Source: Desulfarculus sp. (GTDB taxonomy: Bacteria > Desulfobacterota > Desulfarculia > Desulfarculales > Desulfarculaceae). Taken from it: DNA of 64,000 nt. Position 1 is the first letter of the stretch; each line of letters begins with the position of its first letter. The position numbers and the translations under genes are program-made. Positions 1 through 8,073 of the stretch are shown piece by piece. The DNA is taken from assembly GCA_003605055.1 (NCBI GenBank), contig QZKP01000012.1, positions 103,641 to 167,640 of the forward strand. The letters run 5' to 3'. A model generated the notes under the pieces. It worked only from the letters and a program-made list of their open reading frames with translations. It searched no databases and was not told the origin of the DNA.

Positions 1-31
1 CATGCTCGCTGCCTCCCGGGGCGCCGCCGCA

Positions 32-1969
32 TCAGGCCGGCCGCGGAGTCTTGTCCAGGCGGAAGGGCCCGTATTTGCTGGCCAGGTATATCACAATCAA
101 CGAAGCCGTCCCCAGCAGGTCGGTGGGCAGGTCCGGGACCAGGAAAAGAAAAGCCGTGCAGAATAGAACGGCCCGGTACGCCAGGGAGAGCTTGCCGAAG
201 AAGTACAGGTGTCCCTCCAGGCTGCCGGCCAGCAGCACGCAGCCCACCAGGGAGGAGATGACGGCCGTGGTCACCTCCAGGGGCGGGCCGGAGAGGATCA
301 TGGCCGGGTTGAGCACGAACAAGAACGGCACGATGTACTTGGCCGAGCCCAGGCGCATGGACAGCAGGGCGGTGCGCATGGGGTCGGCGCCGGAGATGGC
401 CGCGGCGGTGATGGCGCCCAGGGCCACCGGCGGGGTTATGTAGGACAGGCAGCCCCAGTACAGGACGAACAGGTGGGCGCCCATCTCGTTCAGGCCCACG
501 CCCACCAGGGCCGGCACCAAGACGATGGCCAGGAAAACGTAGCAGGCGGTTACGGTCATGCCGATGCCCAGCACGAAGCTGGTCAGGGCGCCGAAGATGA
601 GCAGCAGGGCCGTGTTGCCGCCGGCGTAGGTCACCAGCTCCCGGGAAAAGGAGTTGGCCACGCCGGTGCCGGACAGTGCGCCGATGATCAGGCCTATACC
701 CGCCAGGATGCCGGTGATCTGCGCCAGGAGCCTGCCGGACTCAACCAAGAAGGAAACGAACTTTTTAAAATTTAACCGGGTCTCTTTGCGGAACATGGAA
801 CAGGCGAAGAGGAAGATCATCACTAGGAAGGGCGCCCAGGCCTCGGTGCGCATGTAGAAGAGGGTGATCACCAGTAGGATGATGGTGCCCAAGAAGAACC
901 ACCCTTTTTTCAGAGTTTGGCCGAACCTGGGCAGTTCATCCCTGCTGAGGCCTCCCATGTCATGGGCTACGGCGTGCAGGTCCACCTGCAGAAGCAGGGT
1001 GAAGTAGTAGAGGAAGGCCGGGAAGAAGGCGGCCAGCATGACCGCGGAATAGGGAACATTCAAGAATGAGGCGATCAAGAACCCGGCCGCGCCCATGACC
1101 GGCGGCATGATCGAACCGCCGGTGGAGGCGCAGGCCTCCACCGCCCCGGCCCAGGTGGAGCTGTAGCCGGTTTTTTTCATGGCCGGTATGGTGATGGTGC
1201 CCGTGGTGACCACGTTGGAGATCACGCTGCCGCTCAGGCTGGCCATGAAGGCGCTGGAGATCACCGATACCTTGGCCGCCCCGCCCCTGGTGTGCCCCAT
1301 GAGGGACATGGCGAAGTCCATAAAGAACTGTCCGCCGCCGGTGACGACCAAGGCCACGCCAAAGATGATGAAGCCCACCAGCAGGTCCCCCACCACCCGG
1401 GTGGGGATGCCGATGATGCTCTCCACCCCCATGGAGTGGTAGCGCACCGTCTCCAGGAACAGCAGCGAGTTGCCCCAGAGGAAGCCGGGCATGTAGCCGG
1501 CGAACAGGGGGTAGAAAGAGAAACCTAGGCACACGTAAAAGAGGAAGGTGCCCCCGGTGCGCCGGATGCCCTCCAGGGCCAGCAGCCACAGCAGGCCGCC
1601 GGCCAGGGTGGGCAGGAACGGGGCGCTGTATTCCCACCCCTTGGTGAGGATGTTGTAGGCGTTCAGCCCCAGGTAGATGCTGGAGGCTATGCAGAGCAGA
1701 AATAGCAACCAGTCGTACCACAAAACCTTTTTATAGCCGGACCGGCCGCCGGGGAAGATAAGGAACGCAAGCGATAAATAAAAAGCGAGGATGTAGTAAT
1801 AATAGGCGTTGCCAATGGGCATGAACCCGGCCAGCTTCAGGTGAAAAATCTGATTGATGCACAGCAGCGTGGCCAAAGCCGAGATCACCGCGGCCACCCC
1901 AAAGACCAGCCTGGATGATCTGATGCTCTTCTGGGGCGTCTTGACCTCTTCCCGGAGCGTCTCCGACAT
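32..1969 (-). CDS. TRAP transporter fused permease (4TM/12TM, TAXI-type)
   Basis: Membrane part of a tripartite (TRAP) importer, which takes up organic anions using an ion gradient and a periplasmic receptor; the receptor is encoded just upstream (2073-3227). The 645-aa product is the fused form: a small-subunit block of about four membrane segments (roughly residues 20-165) precedes a DctM-type transport domain. The DctM signature is visible around residues 210-300 (GGGQFFMDF, MASLSGSVISNV, GSIMPPVMGAAGF). Fused permeases are the usual partners of TAXI receptors, which fits the neighbour. The ATG follows a weak AGGGG. A 13-bp hairpin separates it from the receptor gene. Beyond its stop codon, a GGGAGG and an ATG at the first bases of the window suggest that another gene of the operon continues outside. 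The substrate is unknown. Confidence 0.93.
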   Translation of the reverse strand: MSETLREEVKTPQKSIRSSRLVFGVAAVISALATLLCINQIFHLKLAGFMPIGNAYYYYILAFYLSLAFLIFPGGRSGYKKVLWYDWLLFLLCIASSIYLGLNAYNILTKGWEYSAPFLPTLAGGLLWLLALEGIRRTGGTFLFYVCLGFSFYPLFAGYMPGFLWGNSLLFLETVRYHSMGVESIIGIPTRVVGDLLVGFIIFGVALVVTGGGQFFMDFAMSLMGHTRGGAAKVSVISSAFMASLSGSVISNVVTTGTITIPAMKKTGYSSTWAGAVEACASTGGSIMPPVMGAAGFLIASFLNVPYSAVMLAAFFPAFLYYFTLLLQVDLHAVAHDMGGLSRDELPRFGQTLKKGWFFLGTIILLVITLFYMRTEAWAPFLVMIFLFACSMFRKETRLNFKKFVSFLVESGRLLAQITGILAGIGLIIGALSGTGVANSFSRELVTYAGGNTALLLIFGALTSFVLGIGMTVTACYVFLAIVLVPALVGVGLNEMGAHLFVLYWGCLSYITPPVALGAITAAAISGADPMRTALLSMRLGSAKYIVPFLFVLNPAMILSGPPLEVTTAVISSLVGCVLLAGSLEGHLYFFGKLSLAYRAVLFCTAFLFLVPDLPTDLLGTASLIVIYLASKYGPFRLDKTPRPA

Positions 1970-2027
1970 GGCTGCAACCCCTATAGTTCACAGTTTGGGC
2001 GGACGGGGTCCCCTACCGAGTCAAGGG

Positions 2028-2062
2028 CGGCTGGCCGGCCCCAGGGAAAGGCCGGCCAGCCG
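2028..2062 (-). repeat. 13-bp stem hairpin between TAXI receptor and permease genes
   Basis: A perfect 13-bp inverted repeat (arms CGGCTGGCCGGCC and GGCCGGCCAGCCG, 9-nt loop) lies in the 100-bp gap downstream of the receptor gene and upstream of the permease gene. No T-run follows on either strand, so it does not look like a simple intrinsic terminator. By analogy with malE-malF-type operons it may protect the 3' end of the receptor mRNA, or partly block transcription, so that more receptor than permease is made. The structure is seen directly; the role is inferred. Confidence 0.7.
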
Positions 2063-2072
2063 GGTCGCGTGA

Positions 2073-3227
2073 TCAATCGCCCAGGGTCTGGGCCCGCACC
2101 TTGAGCCAGCGCACGGCGAACTCTTTTTCCGGCAGGCCCTTGACCTTCTTATCCTGCATGAGCTTTTTCCACGCCTGCTGCAGCTTCTTCATGTGGGTTA
2201 TGCGCTCGTTGTTCCAGGCCTCGGCCTCCGCGGTCCAGACGCCCTTTTCCTTGAGATAGCGGACAGCGCCCGCATGGAAGGGGGCGTCGGCCGGCGGCAG
2301 GCCGGACTTCTTGATGGCCCAGAGGGGCATCACCTTGTGCGTGCCTTGATAAATCCCAAAGGCCTCGTCCATGGCCTTGGTCATGTTGTAGGCCCACTTG
2401 TCGTCGGCCTTGGCGTACACAGTGATCATGGGGTAACGGTACTCAGGCAACCAAACCGGGTGTTGTTTGGATATGCCCGCGCCGATGGTCTCCTGGGCGG
2501 GGCCCAGGAAGGGGGCGATTTTATTCATGCGCTTCCAGGCAGCCTTGTCTTCCGGCGGGAACGGCGGCCAGTACAGCCCCCGGGCCGAGGTTTCCAGCTC
2601 GTACATGGTGGCCGCGGAGGTGGAGACCACCGAGGCGTCGGTCTTGCCCTGGATCAGGGCCTTGCAGGCGGCCCCGTAGCTGGGGAACTCGACCTTTTGC
2701 ACGTCCTTCCAGGTGAGGCCGGCAAAGGCCAGGAAGGCGTCCATCTTGACGTTCAGGGTGGGGGCGCCGGGGATGTAGGAGACGCGCTTGCCCTTGACGT
2801 CCTTAACGGACTTGATGCCCGAGTCCTTGGTGGTGGCCATGGCGATGTTGCCCGGATGGGCCAGGATCAGGCGCAGGTCCTGGGGGCCCCACTGGGGCGT
2901 GGCGAAGTCGTACAGGCCCTCGACGGCGAAGTACACCTCATTGGCCAGGAACCCGCAGGCCACCCGGCCCGAGGCCAGGGGCATGATCCGCCCGATGGAG
3001 GTGCCCGAGGGCAGCAGGCGGATCTTCATGCCGAACTTTTTGACAAAGGCATCGGCAATGGCCGAGGCCTGCATGTAGCCGGAGGCGCCCACGTCGTAGC
3101 AGCTCCAGACCATGGTGCCGGGCAGGACGCCCTTGTCCGCGGCCAGGGCCCCAGGCGCCGCGCACACCGCGGTTATGGCCAAGGCGGCCACGGCCAACCA
3201 GATTTTTCCCCTTGCGGAAGACGCCAT
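2073..3227 (-). CDS. TAXI-family TRAP transporter substrate-binding protein
   Basis: Periplasmic receptor that captures an organic acid and delivers it to the fused permease encoded downstream. The 384-aa product begins with a typical Sec signal peptide (basic start, hydrophobic core, GALA then cleavage near residue 29). The TAXI-like part follows: an early GTMVW stretch, then residues 50-90 with the ADAFVKKFG segment and a PSGTSIG motif that lines the ligand pocket in this family. The length matches TAXI receptors. The ATG has a strong GGAGGG about 7 nt upstream. The gene lies 323 bp downstream of iclR on the same strand, so IclR may control it. A strong hairpin follows its stop codon. The ligand is not predictable; glutamate- and dicarboxylate-binding relatives are known. 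Confidence 0.92.
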   Translation of the reverse strand: MASSARGKIWLAVAALAITAVCAAPGALAADKGVLPGTMVWSCYDVGASGYMQASAIADAFVKKFGMKIRLLPSGTSIGRIMPLASGRVACGFLANEVYFAVEGLYDFATPQWGPQDLRLILAHPGNIAMATTKDSGIKSVKDVKGKRVSYIPGAPTLNVKMDAFLAFAGLTWKDVQKVEFPSYGAACKALIQGKTDASVVSTSAATMYELETSARGLYWPPFPPEDKAAWKRMNKIAPFLGPAQETIGAGISKQHPVWLPEYRYPMITVYAKADDKWAYNMTKAMDEAFGIYQGTHKVMPLWAIKKSGLPPADAPFHAGAVRYLKEKGVWTAEAEAWNNERITHMKKLQQAWKKLMQDKKVKGLPEKEFAVRWLKVRAQTLGD

Positions 3228-3550
3228 CGCTCAACCCTCCTTTGCAAAAAAACCAAATCCTCTCCCACAGGTCCAAGCGCCGCGCTGCTCCCTCAGGTTG
3301 CCGTGGCCAATGGGCGCATTTTTAACCGGATGGATGGTCTCAAGGTCGGTTCGTCAGGTTGCAAAGGGACGATCAAGGAGGCCGCGGCCGGGGCGCCGGA
3401 CGGGTGGGCGGCCCCCGCCCCAGAGGCCCTGGCCAGACGCCCAGCTAAGGGGATTTTCAGCGATGCAAGGTTCACGGCCTTCCTCGGTCCACAAATCTGG
3501 AAAGCCAGGCGGGCTTCCGCGGGCGAGGGCTCGCCAAACAAGCTGCCGGC
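3228..3550 (-). other. Intergenic region upstream of the TAXI-TRAP operon
   Basis: This 323-bp gap between the end of iclR and the start of the receptor gene contains no convincing ORF. It must hold the promoter of the TRAP operon unless that operon is read through from iclR, but no clear -35/-10 or -24/-12 pair could be found. A short perfect inverted repeat (GGCGAG-GG-CTCGCC, 3522-3535) sits just after the iclR stop codon and may be a weak terminator stem; no T-run follows it. Confidence 0.4.
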
Positions 3551-4351
3551 CTAACGGGTGATGGCCGGGTAGGGCCCGTCGTAACCAAGGCCCTGGGATA
3601 TCTGCTGCCCCGCCGCAAAGAGTTTGGCCTTGGCCCGCTCCAGGAGCTTGGGGTCGTCCTTGTCCCGGACATTCAGTGAAATGGATACGCTGGCCACCAC
3701 CTCGTTGCTGTGGTTCAGCAAGGGGACGCCGATGGCGTACAGGTCCAGGGAAAACTCCTGGTCCACGATGGCGTAGCCCCGTTCCCTGGTCTTTTTGGCC
3801 TCTTTAAAAATCGCGGTCTTGCTCACCACGGTCTTGGCGGTGACCTTGAACAGGTTGGCCCGCTCCAACAGGGCCTTCAGCTCGTCATCCTCCAAGGCGG
3901 CCAAGAGCACCTTGCCCATGGCCGTGCAGTAGCTGGGCGTCTTGGAGCCGACGTACACCGCGAAGGGATAAAACCGGGTCCTCTCCTTGCGGAAGATCAC
4001 CAGGACCTCGGTGTCGTCCAGGACGCCCATGCTGACGCTCCGCTCCAGCTCGCTGGACAGATCCTCCAGATAGGGGCGGGCGTGGCTGAACACGCCCTCG
4101 CTGTGCAGGAACCGGAAGGCCAGGCTGAGGACCTTGTGGCCCAGGAGATATTTTTTGCCGTCCGCCCGGCGGACGTATCCCAACTGAATGAGGGTATTGA
4201 GAAAGCGCTGGGCCGTGGTCTTGGTGGTTTCCAGGTGATTGGCGATCTGGGTGAGGGACAGGGGCTCGGTGGCGCCGCCCAACAGCTCCATGACCGCTAT
4301 CCCCTTGGCGAAGGACTTGATGTAATTTTTGTCACGCAATGCGTTACTCAA
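3551..4351 (-). CDS. IclR-family transcriptional regulator
   Basis: DNA-binding regulator of the IclR family (266 aa). Residues about 12-75 form the N-terminal winged helix-turn-helix (LSLTQIANHLETTKTTAQRF); residues about 85-255 form the GAF-like effector domain, with the SYCTAMGKVLLA motif typical of the PcaR/PobR branch that responds to aromatic or dicarboxylic acids. The start is uncertain: the longest frame uses a TTG at 4349-4351 with a poor ribosome-binding site, and a second TTG lies four codons in. It is divergent from the acyl-CoA dehydrogenase gene at 4494 and upstream of the TAXI-TRAP genes, so it may control either. A 12-bp palindrome in the divergent gap is a candidate operator. 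Confidence 0.92.
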   Translation of the reverse strand: MSNALRDKNYIKSFAKGIAVMELLGGATEPLSLTQIANHLETTKTTAQRFLNTLIQLGYVRRADGKKYLLGHKVLSLAFRFLHSEGVFSHARPYLEDLSSELERSVSMGVLDDTEVLVIFRKERTRFYPFAVYVGSKTPSYCTAMGKVLLAALEDDELKALLERANLFKVTAKTVVSKTAIFKEAKKTRERGYAIVDQEFSLDLYAIGVPLLNHSNEVVASVSISLNVRDKDDPKLLERAKAKLFAAGQQISQGLGYDGPYPAITR

Positions 4352-4384
4352 TTTCGATTTGCGTTATTTTAGATTTTCTTGTAG

Positions 4385-4396
4385 CTTGACGTCAAG
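4385..4396. promoter_or_regulatory. Palindromic candidate operator in the iclR divergent region
   Basis: CTTGACGTCAAG is a perfect 12-bp palindrome in the AT-rich gap between the divergent iclR and acyl-CoA dehydrogenase genes, about 34 bp upstream of the iclR start and about 100 bp upstream of the dehydrogenase start. IclR proteins bind palindromes of similar size and often repress their own gene. Assigning this site to this IclR is an inference from position. Confidence 0.45.
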
Positions 4397-4493
4397 TGTC
4401 TTTTTGACCTGGCGGGCGGACGGGGAGCTGGTGTCCGCAGGAGCCGGCCACCCCGGATTTTGGCTAGGGATTCATCGGCAGGGAGGGTGTCGC

Positions 4494-5663
4494 GTGGAGT
4501 CTATTTTCTTCAGCGAGCAGGAGCGGGCCTACGCCCAGGAGGCCCGCGAGTTTTTTGAGCGCGAGGCGCGTCCCCACGTGTTGGCCATGGACCGGGAGAA
4601 CAAATACCCCTTTGAGCTGCTCAAGAAGATGGGAGAGCGCAAATACATCGGCGTGCGGTTTCCCGCCCAATACGGCGGCGGCGGGCGGGACATGATGCAC
4701 GAGGCCATCGTCAACGAGGAGACGGCGGCCCAGTCCTACGCCTTGGCCTGCGCCCGCAGCGTGCCCCACCACTGCGCCTTCATCATCGCCAACTACGGCA
4801 GCGAGGAGCAGAAGCGCCGCTGGCTGCCCGGCACCTTCAGCGCCGAGCTAATCACCGCCGAGTGCATCACCGAGCCCACCGGCGGCTCGGACGCCGCCCG
4901 CATGAAGACCCGGGCCGTGCGCCAGGGTGGCCACTACGTCCTCACCGGCGAGAAGCGCTTTCAGGCCAGCGGCGCGGTGGCCGACCTTTTCGTGGTCTTC
5001 GCCATCACCAACCCCGAGGTGCACCCCAGCCAGGGCATGAGCGTCTTCGCGGTGGAGAAGGGCCACCCCAACATCGTGGCCATGGAGGAGTTCGACACCC
5101 TGGGCTGGCGGGGCCTGCGCATCGTCTCGGAGCTTATCTTCGACAAGGTGGAGGTGCCGGCCGCCAACCTCATCGGCACCGAGGGCCAGGGCTTCCCCAT
5201 CCTGATGGACATGCTCAACAGCGAGCGCATCCTGGTGGCCAGCGGGCTGTTGGGCACCGCGCGCACCTGCCTGGAGATCGCCACCCGCTACTCCATGGAG
5301 CGGGAGGCCTTCCACCGTCCCATCCGCAACTTCGAGGGCATCAGCTTCAAGATCGCGGAGATGGCCACCCGCCTGGAGGCGGCCCAGCTCCTGCGCACCA
5401 AGGCGGCCCGCATGTTGGACCAGGGCCAGGACGTGACCAAGATCGCGGCCATGGCCAAGGGATTCGCCGCCGAAAACGCCTTCTGGGTGGCCAACGAGGC
5501 CTTGCAGGTCATGGGCGGCATCGGTTACACCACCAAGCACGACATGGAGCGCCACTTCCGCGACATAAGAGGCGGCATGGTGGCCGTGGGGACCAACGAG
5601 ATCATGCGCCTGGTGGTTCAGCGGGAGCACTACCGGGAGTTCGCTGAGGGACGCGCTGAGTAA
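4494..5663 (+). CDS. Acyl-CoA dehydrogenase (isovaleryl-type catalytic base)
   Basis: FAD-dependent acyl-CoA dehydrogenase (389 aa) that introduces the alpha-beta double bond into an acyl-CoA and passes electrons to electron-transfer flavoprotein. The whole family fold is present, including the ECITEPTGGSDA flavin/substrate motif (about residues 123-134). The usual catalytic Glu of the C-terminal EGT motif is absent (Val-365 in AVGTNEI), but Glu-244 (SERILVASG) sits where isovaleryl-CoA dehydrogenase keeps its base, so activity is likely. GTG 4494 was chosen because GGGAGGG lies 7 nt upstream and the product then starts like the family; the longer upstream frame has no ribosome-binding site. 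It heads a short operon with the ligase and scaffold genes at 5682 and 6821. The chain specificity is unknown. Confidence 0.92.
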   Translation: MESIFFSEQERAYAQEAREFFEREARPHVLAMDRENKYPFELLKKMGERKYIGVRFPAQYGGGGRDMMHEAIVNEETAAQSYALACARSVPHHCAFIIANYGSEEQKRRWLPGTFSAELITAECITEPTGGSDAARMKTRAVRQGGHYVLTGEKRFQASGAVADLFVVFAITNPEVHPSQGMSVFAVEKGHPNIVAMEEFDTLGWRGLRIVSELIFDKVEVPAANLIGTEGQGFPILMDMLNSERILVASGLLGTARTCLEIATRYSMEREAFHRPIRNFEGISFKIAEMATRLEAAQLLRTKAARMLDQGQDVTKIAAMAKGFAAENAFWVANEALQVMGGIGYTTKHDMERHFRDIRGGMVAVGTNEIMRLVVQREHYREFAEGRAE

Positions 5664-5681
5664 CCGCCGCGGGAGGGGGCC

Positions 5682-6776
5682 ATGCCTGCCGTCAGGTTTC
5701 TTACCACGGACTACACCTACGCCGATCTTTCCACCGGCATCTCTCCGGCCATAGAGCGCGCCCTGGAGGAGAAAAAGGGGCAGAGCACCCTGCTGGTGAA
5801 CCTATTCAGCCAGGACAGCTTCACGGTGGGCGTCCTGGAGGACCCGGAGAAATCCCTGGACATGGATTTCTGCCGGGAGAAGGGGATCGTGGTGCGCCGC
5901 CGCCAGAACCCCGGCGGGACGGTGTTTGGGGTCAAGGGCTCGGCCATGCAGTGCCTGTACCTGGACCTGAACGAGCCCTGGGTGCCCTTCCAGACCATCC
6001 GCGAGGCCTTCCCCTTTTTCCTGGAACGCATGGCCCTGGTCACCGGCGAACTCTTCGGCCTGGAGGCCAACTACCGGCCGGTAAACGACATCGAGGTAGA
6101 GGGCCGCAAGCTGGTGGCCACCTCGGCGCGGCTGGAGAACAACGTCCTCACCCTGCGCAGCGTGGTGAACGTCACGCCGGCGGACCGCGCCACCATGTCC
6201 CGGGCCCTCATCGCCCGGCCGGAGAAGTTCCAGGACAAGAAATACAAGGACGGGGGCAGCCGCTTCACCTGCCTCCAGGAGGAGGTGAGCCGGGAGATCG
6301 GCTGGCAGGAGGTGCTGGCCCTGGCCCGGGAAACCGTGGCCCGGGTGTTCGGTTCGGAAGTGAACATAATCACTGGCCAGATGAGCGACCTGGAGCGGAG
6401 TTTCTTTGACCGGTACCAGGCCCGTTATAGCTCGGAGGAATGGCTCTACGCCAACTCCGAGCGCAGCCGCTTCCGGGACGTTCCGGCCGACGCCCGCAAG
6501 GCGGAGGCCTTTTTCAAGGCGCCGGCCGGGCTCATGGGCGCGACCATCCTGGCCCGGCGGGGCAGGATCCACGACCTGATCCTGCTAGCCGACTTCCACC
6601 CCAGCCCGCAGACGGTCCTGGCCGACATGGAGCAGGCCCTGCGCGGCCAGGATCTCTCCCTGGCGGCCATCCAGGAGCAGGTGGCCGCGGTGTACAACCG
6701 GCCCGGGGTGGAAATCCCCGGCACCGGCCTGGAGGACTTCGCGGCCCTGTTCACCAAGGCCCTGGCCCTGCTCTGA
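5682..6776 (+). CDS. Lipoate-protein ligase A-like protein
   Basis: Member of the LplA/BPL family that attaches lipoate (or octanoate) through an acyl-adenylate to a lysine of carrier proteins such as GcvH or E2 subunits (364 aa). The catalytic-domain motifs are visible: RRRQNPGGTVFG (about residues 70-81, the RRxxGGG lipoate-binding loop, slightly altered) and NDIEVEGRKLVATSA with the adenylate-contacting Lys-143. The last third, with GRIHDLILLADF, matches the accessory C-terminal domain of bacterial LplA. GGGAGGGGG precedes the ATG. It lies 18 bp after an acyl-CoA dehydrogenase gene and 44 bp before an IscU-like gene, an unusual setting. Its target protein is not encoded in this window. Transfer of a different acyl group is possible. 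Confidence 0.82.
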   Translation: MPAVRFLTTDYTYADLSTGISPAIERALEEKKGQSTLLVNLFSQDSFTVGVLEDPEKSLDMDFCREKGIVVRRRQNPGGTVFGVKGSAMQCLYLDLNEPWVPFQTIREAFPFFLERMALVTGELFGLEANYRPVNDIEVEGRKLVATSARLENNVLTLRSVVNVTPADRATMSRALIARPEKFQDKKYKDGGSRFTCLQEEVSREIGWQEVLALARETVARVFGSEVNIITGQMSDLERSFFDRYQARYSSEEWLYANSERSRFRDVPADARKAEAFFKAPAGLMGATILARRGRIHDLILLADFHPSPQTVLADMEQALRGQDLSLAAIQEQVAAVYNRPGVEIPGTGLEDFAALFTKALALL

Positions 6777-6820
6777 ATTAGACCCGGCCGGATCAGCCCC
6801 GGCCAAGGCGATGCGCACCC

Positions 6821-7186
6821 ATGCTCAGCGAGCTGATAAAGGACCACATCCGCAATCCCCGCAACGAGGGGTTTCTCCCGGCCGCGGACGGGGCGGGAGA
6901 GCTGGTGGGCCCCGTGTGCGGCGACCAGGTGACCTTCTACCTAAAGGTCCGGGAGGGGCGGATCACTGCGGCCAGCTTCACCACCCCCGGCTGCTGGGCG
7001 CTCATTGCCGTGTGCTCCTATCTCACGGAGCTGGTGCAGGGGAAGACCCTGGAAGAGGCCCTGGCCGTTGACGGCCTGCGCCTGGCCCAAGAGGAGGCCG
7101 GCCTGCCCGAGGACAAATGGCCCTGCGCGGGGTTGGCCGCCGCGGCCCTGCATCAAGCCGCGCGCCACTGCCGGCGGGGAGGGTGA
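6821..7186 (+). CDS. IscU/NifU-like iron-sulfur cluster scaffold
   Basis: Small (121 aa) scaffold-type protein on which Fe-S clusters are built and passed to target enzymes. It begins with the family pattern (DHIRNPRNEG, then PVCGDQ) and keeps the three expected ligand cysteines: Cys-33 in CGD, Cys-58 in PGCWALIAV and Cys-102 in WPCAGLAA; Asp-35 after the first cysteine is also conserved. Two further cysteines (65 and 117) are present. No cysteine desulfurase gene is nearby, so it is not a standard isc locus. It is the last gene after the dehydrogenase and lipoate-ligase-like genes, hinting at a special Fe-S donor role, perhaps for a lipoyl-synthase-like step. The role is inferred. Confidence 0.85.
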   Translation: MLSELIKDHIRNPRNEGFLPAADGAGELVGPVCGDQVTFYLKVREGRITAASFTTPGCWALIAVCSYLTELVQGKTLEEALAVDGLRLAQEEAGLPEDKWPCAGLAAAALHQAARHCRRGG

Positions 7187-7325
7187 CGGCAGGCCGCCAA
7201 AGGGGCAGGCCAGGACTGTCGCCCCAGCGGCGGCGCCGGAAAAAGCTTGCCAAGAATTATAAATATAATTAAAATAATGATTAAATAAAAGCGGTAAACG
7301 GGCGTCTCCGGGGCGAACAGGACGT
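7187..7325 (+). promoter_or_regulatory. AT-rich promoter/operator region of the first GntR gene
   Basis: This short gap turns sharply AT-rich at 7250-7290 against GC-rich surroundings. It contains an inverted repeat AATTATA-AA-TATAATT (7255-7270, 7-bp arms, 2-bp spacer), which offers -10-like sequence and a candidate site for autoregulation by the GntR protein encoded 55 bp downstream. GntR/FCD regulators usually bind short inverted repeats near their own promoter; the assignment is positional. Confidence 0.4.
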
Positions 7326-8027
7326 ATGAAGTTGCAAGCGGCAGACAAGGGCAAGACCTCGGCGAATAAACGCGGCCTGGCCATTGAGGAGGCCTACCTC
7401 AAGATAAAGAACATGATTTACCTCAACCGGCTGGCGCCGGGGCAGAAGATCGTCTACGGCGACCTGGGCCAGAGGCTCAACATAAGCATCACCCCGGTGA
7501 TACAGGCCTTGAACCGCCTTGAGGCCAGCGGGTTTGTCACCTACGTGCCCAACAAGGGCTATTTCGTCGGCGAGATAACTGAAGAGGAGGCCCTGGAGCT
7601 GTACGCGGCTCGGGAGGCGTTGGAACTCTACCTCATCCCAAACATCATAAAAAACATCGATAACCGGACCATCGAACAGATACGGGCCTCTTTCAAAAAG
7701 CACAGCGACCAGGCCCAAAATCAGCCCAGCCGCAAGATCATCCTGGTTGACGCCCAGTTTCACCTCAAACTGGCCGAGTTCGGGGGCAATGAGGTCATTG
7801 AGAGGCTGCTGAGGGAGGTCTTTGAAAAGCTGTACCTGAAGTACAGGCCCGAGTACCTGGAGGCGCCCCGGGTCAAGGAGGTCGCGGCCGAGCACCGCGC
7901 CATCCTGGACGCCCTGCGCTGGCGCGACGCGCAAAAGGCCGCCGTGGCCATCCGGACCCACATCTGGCAGAGCAAGGAGCGGGTGACCAAGCAGTTGCGC
8001 CTGCGTCAGGAAGGCGGCCTCTTGTAG
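7326..8027 (+). CDS. GntR-family (FCD-type) transcriptional regulator, paralog 1
   Basis: Regulator of 233 aa with an N-terminal winged helix-turn-helix (about residues 20-85; PVIQALNRLEASGF is the recognition region) and a C-terminal all-helical FCD ligand-binding domain (about 95-220). FCD proteins sense small organic acids or acyl-CoAs and usually repress nearby catabolic genes. It directly precedes the operon starting at 8074 and runs in the same direction. It is clearly paralogous to the minus-strand GntR gene at 17389-18105: long blocks such as LNRLEASGFVTY, PNKGYFVGEIT and FEKLYLKYRPEYL are shared. The pair bracket the catabolic operon. The start is supported by an upstream CAGGA. Confidence 0.92.
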   Translation: MKLQAADKGKTSANKRGLAIEEAYLKIKNMIYLNRLAPGQKIVYGDLGQRLNISITPVIQALNRLEASGFVTYVPNKGYFVGEITEEEALELYAAREALELYLIPNIIKNIDNRTIEQIRASFKKHSDQAQNQPSRKIILVDAQFHLKLAEFGGNEVIERLLREVFEKLYLKYRPEYLEAPRVKEVAAEHRAILDALRWRDAQKAAVAIRTHIWQSKERVTKQLRLRQEGGLL

Positions 8028-8073
8028 CCCAGGGCGGCGGAGGCGGGGTTAGGTCATTGGCAAAGGCAAGACC

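Noticed and set aside
1..3. ATG on the minus strand at the window edge behind GGGAGG, a likely next gene of the TAXI-TRAP operon
   Set aside because: Only the start codon is inside the window, so nothing can be said about the product.
3340..3362. GGTTCG sequence checked as a tRNA T-loop
   Set aside because: No matching acceptor, D or anticodon stem can be folded around it; no tRNA was seen anywhere in the window.
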